From Candidatus Atribacteria bacterium (lineage in GTDB: Bacteria > Atribacterota > Atribacteria > Atribacterales > Atribacteraceae), in assembly GCA_026390275.1 (NCBI GenBank), contig JAPLGF010000069.1, positions 1 through 5,398 on the forward strand: 5,398 bases of DNA, in the 5' to 3' direction. Under the pieces are notes generated by a model, which searched no databases, had not been told where the DNA came from, and saw only the letters and a program-made list of their open reading frames with translations. Shown here one piece after another: positions 5,150-5,398 of this stretch. The position numbers and the translations under genes were made by a program. Each line of letters opens with the position of its first letter. Position 1 is the first letter of the stretch.

Positions 5150-5398
5150 ATGGACGCCTTGATTATCATTGACATGTTGAATGACTTCATGCATCCCCAG
5201 GGGGCGTTATACGTGGGAGAACAGGTCATTTCTCTCATTCATTTTTGTGAAAAAGTGATTCCTCAAAAAAGAAAAGAAAAATCCACCATCATCTATACCT
5301 GTGATACCCATTGGGAGGATGATGAAGAATTTCAACTTTTTCCTGCCCATGCGGTGCGAGGAACCTGGGGGCATCAGGTTATCGAAGAGCTGACACCA
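5150..5398 (+). CDS. Isochorismatase/nicotinamidase-family cysteine hydrolase (N-terminal part, runs off the window)
   Basis: The first 83 residues are visible. Residues 4-13 (LIIIDMLNDF) carry the family's catalytic Asp (D8). CDTHW (51-55) supplies the D52-x-H54 metal-binding pair of nicotinamidases. FPAHAVRGTWG (64-74) matches the FPPHCVxGTxG block, with H67 as a likely further metal ligand; the usual Cys in that block is Ala here, which is not the catalytic one. The catalytic Lys and Cys would lie past the right edge. Nicotinamidases turn nicotinamide into nicotinate for NAD recycling, but related enzymes act on other amides, so the substrate is open. The start at 5150 has GGGAGA (5137-5142) eight bases upstream; an in-frame ATG at 5135 has only a weak SD. 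It is separated from the operon by about 520 bp and probably has its own transcript. Confidence 0.88.
   Translation, partial: MDALIIIDMLNDFMHPQGALYVGEQVISLIHFCEKVIPQKRKEKSTIIYTCDTHWEDDEEFQLFPAHAVRGTWGHQVIEELTP

Overview
The window is a bacterial carbohydrate-uptake operon on the + strand: a family 1 extracellular solute-binding protein, two MalF/MalG-type permeases and a URO-D-fold protein of the MtaA/CmuA-like group. It is preceded by the tail of an IS256-type transposase and followed by a non-coding stretch of about 520 bp. The window ends inside an isochorismatase/nicotinamidase-family hydrolase. All supported genes are on the + strand. Base composition is moderate, Shine-Dalgarno (SD) sites are clear purine-rich ones, and promoters look sigma-70-like. 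A URO-D-like gene attached to a sugar ABC cassette would fit an anaerobic fermenter such as Atribacterota, Thermotogota or a deep Firmicutes-like lineage. That placement is inference; there is no rRNA or marker gene here.

Layout. 1-163: C-terminal end of an IS256/Mutator-type transposase, followed by a probable IS end (about 172-198). 197-303: a short direct-repeat cluster and two facing GGTGCC-type half-sites with a small hairpin between them. 335-409: two tandem sigma-70-like promoters with 17-bp spacers. 447-1775: binding protein. 1780-1820: a perfect 15-bp inverted repeat (17 bp with its flanking pairs) directly before the SD of the first permease. 1831-2697 and 2713-3543: permeases. 3549-4628: URO-D-like protein, whose SD lies inside the end of the second permease gene. 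4629-5149: no convincing gene, but several inverted repeats, including a nested one at 4972-5038. 5150 to the end: N-terminal 83 residues of a cysteine hydrolase.

How the genes work together. The binding protein captures a sugar or sugar-like solute outside the membrane and the two permeases form the channel. No ATPase gene is present between the binding protein and the end of the operon, so the transporter probably borrows a shared MsmX/UgpC-type ATPase or one encoded outside the window. The URO-D-like protein is tightly coupled to the second permease (5-nt gap) and so probably acts on the imported compound or its product. It keeps the HxC and GDD signatures of the methyltransferase-like branch but lacks the HemE N-terminal signature, so it is unlikely to be the heme enzyme. 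The most interesting points are this transporter-URO-D pairing with altered C-terminal residues, the intercistronic hairpin whose 3' arm can alternatively pair with the next SD, and the structured non-coding region before the hydrolase.
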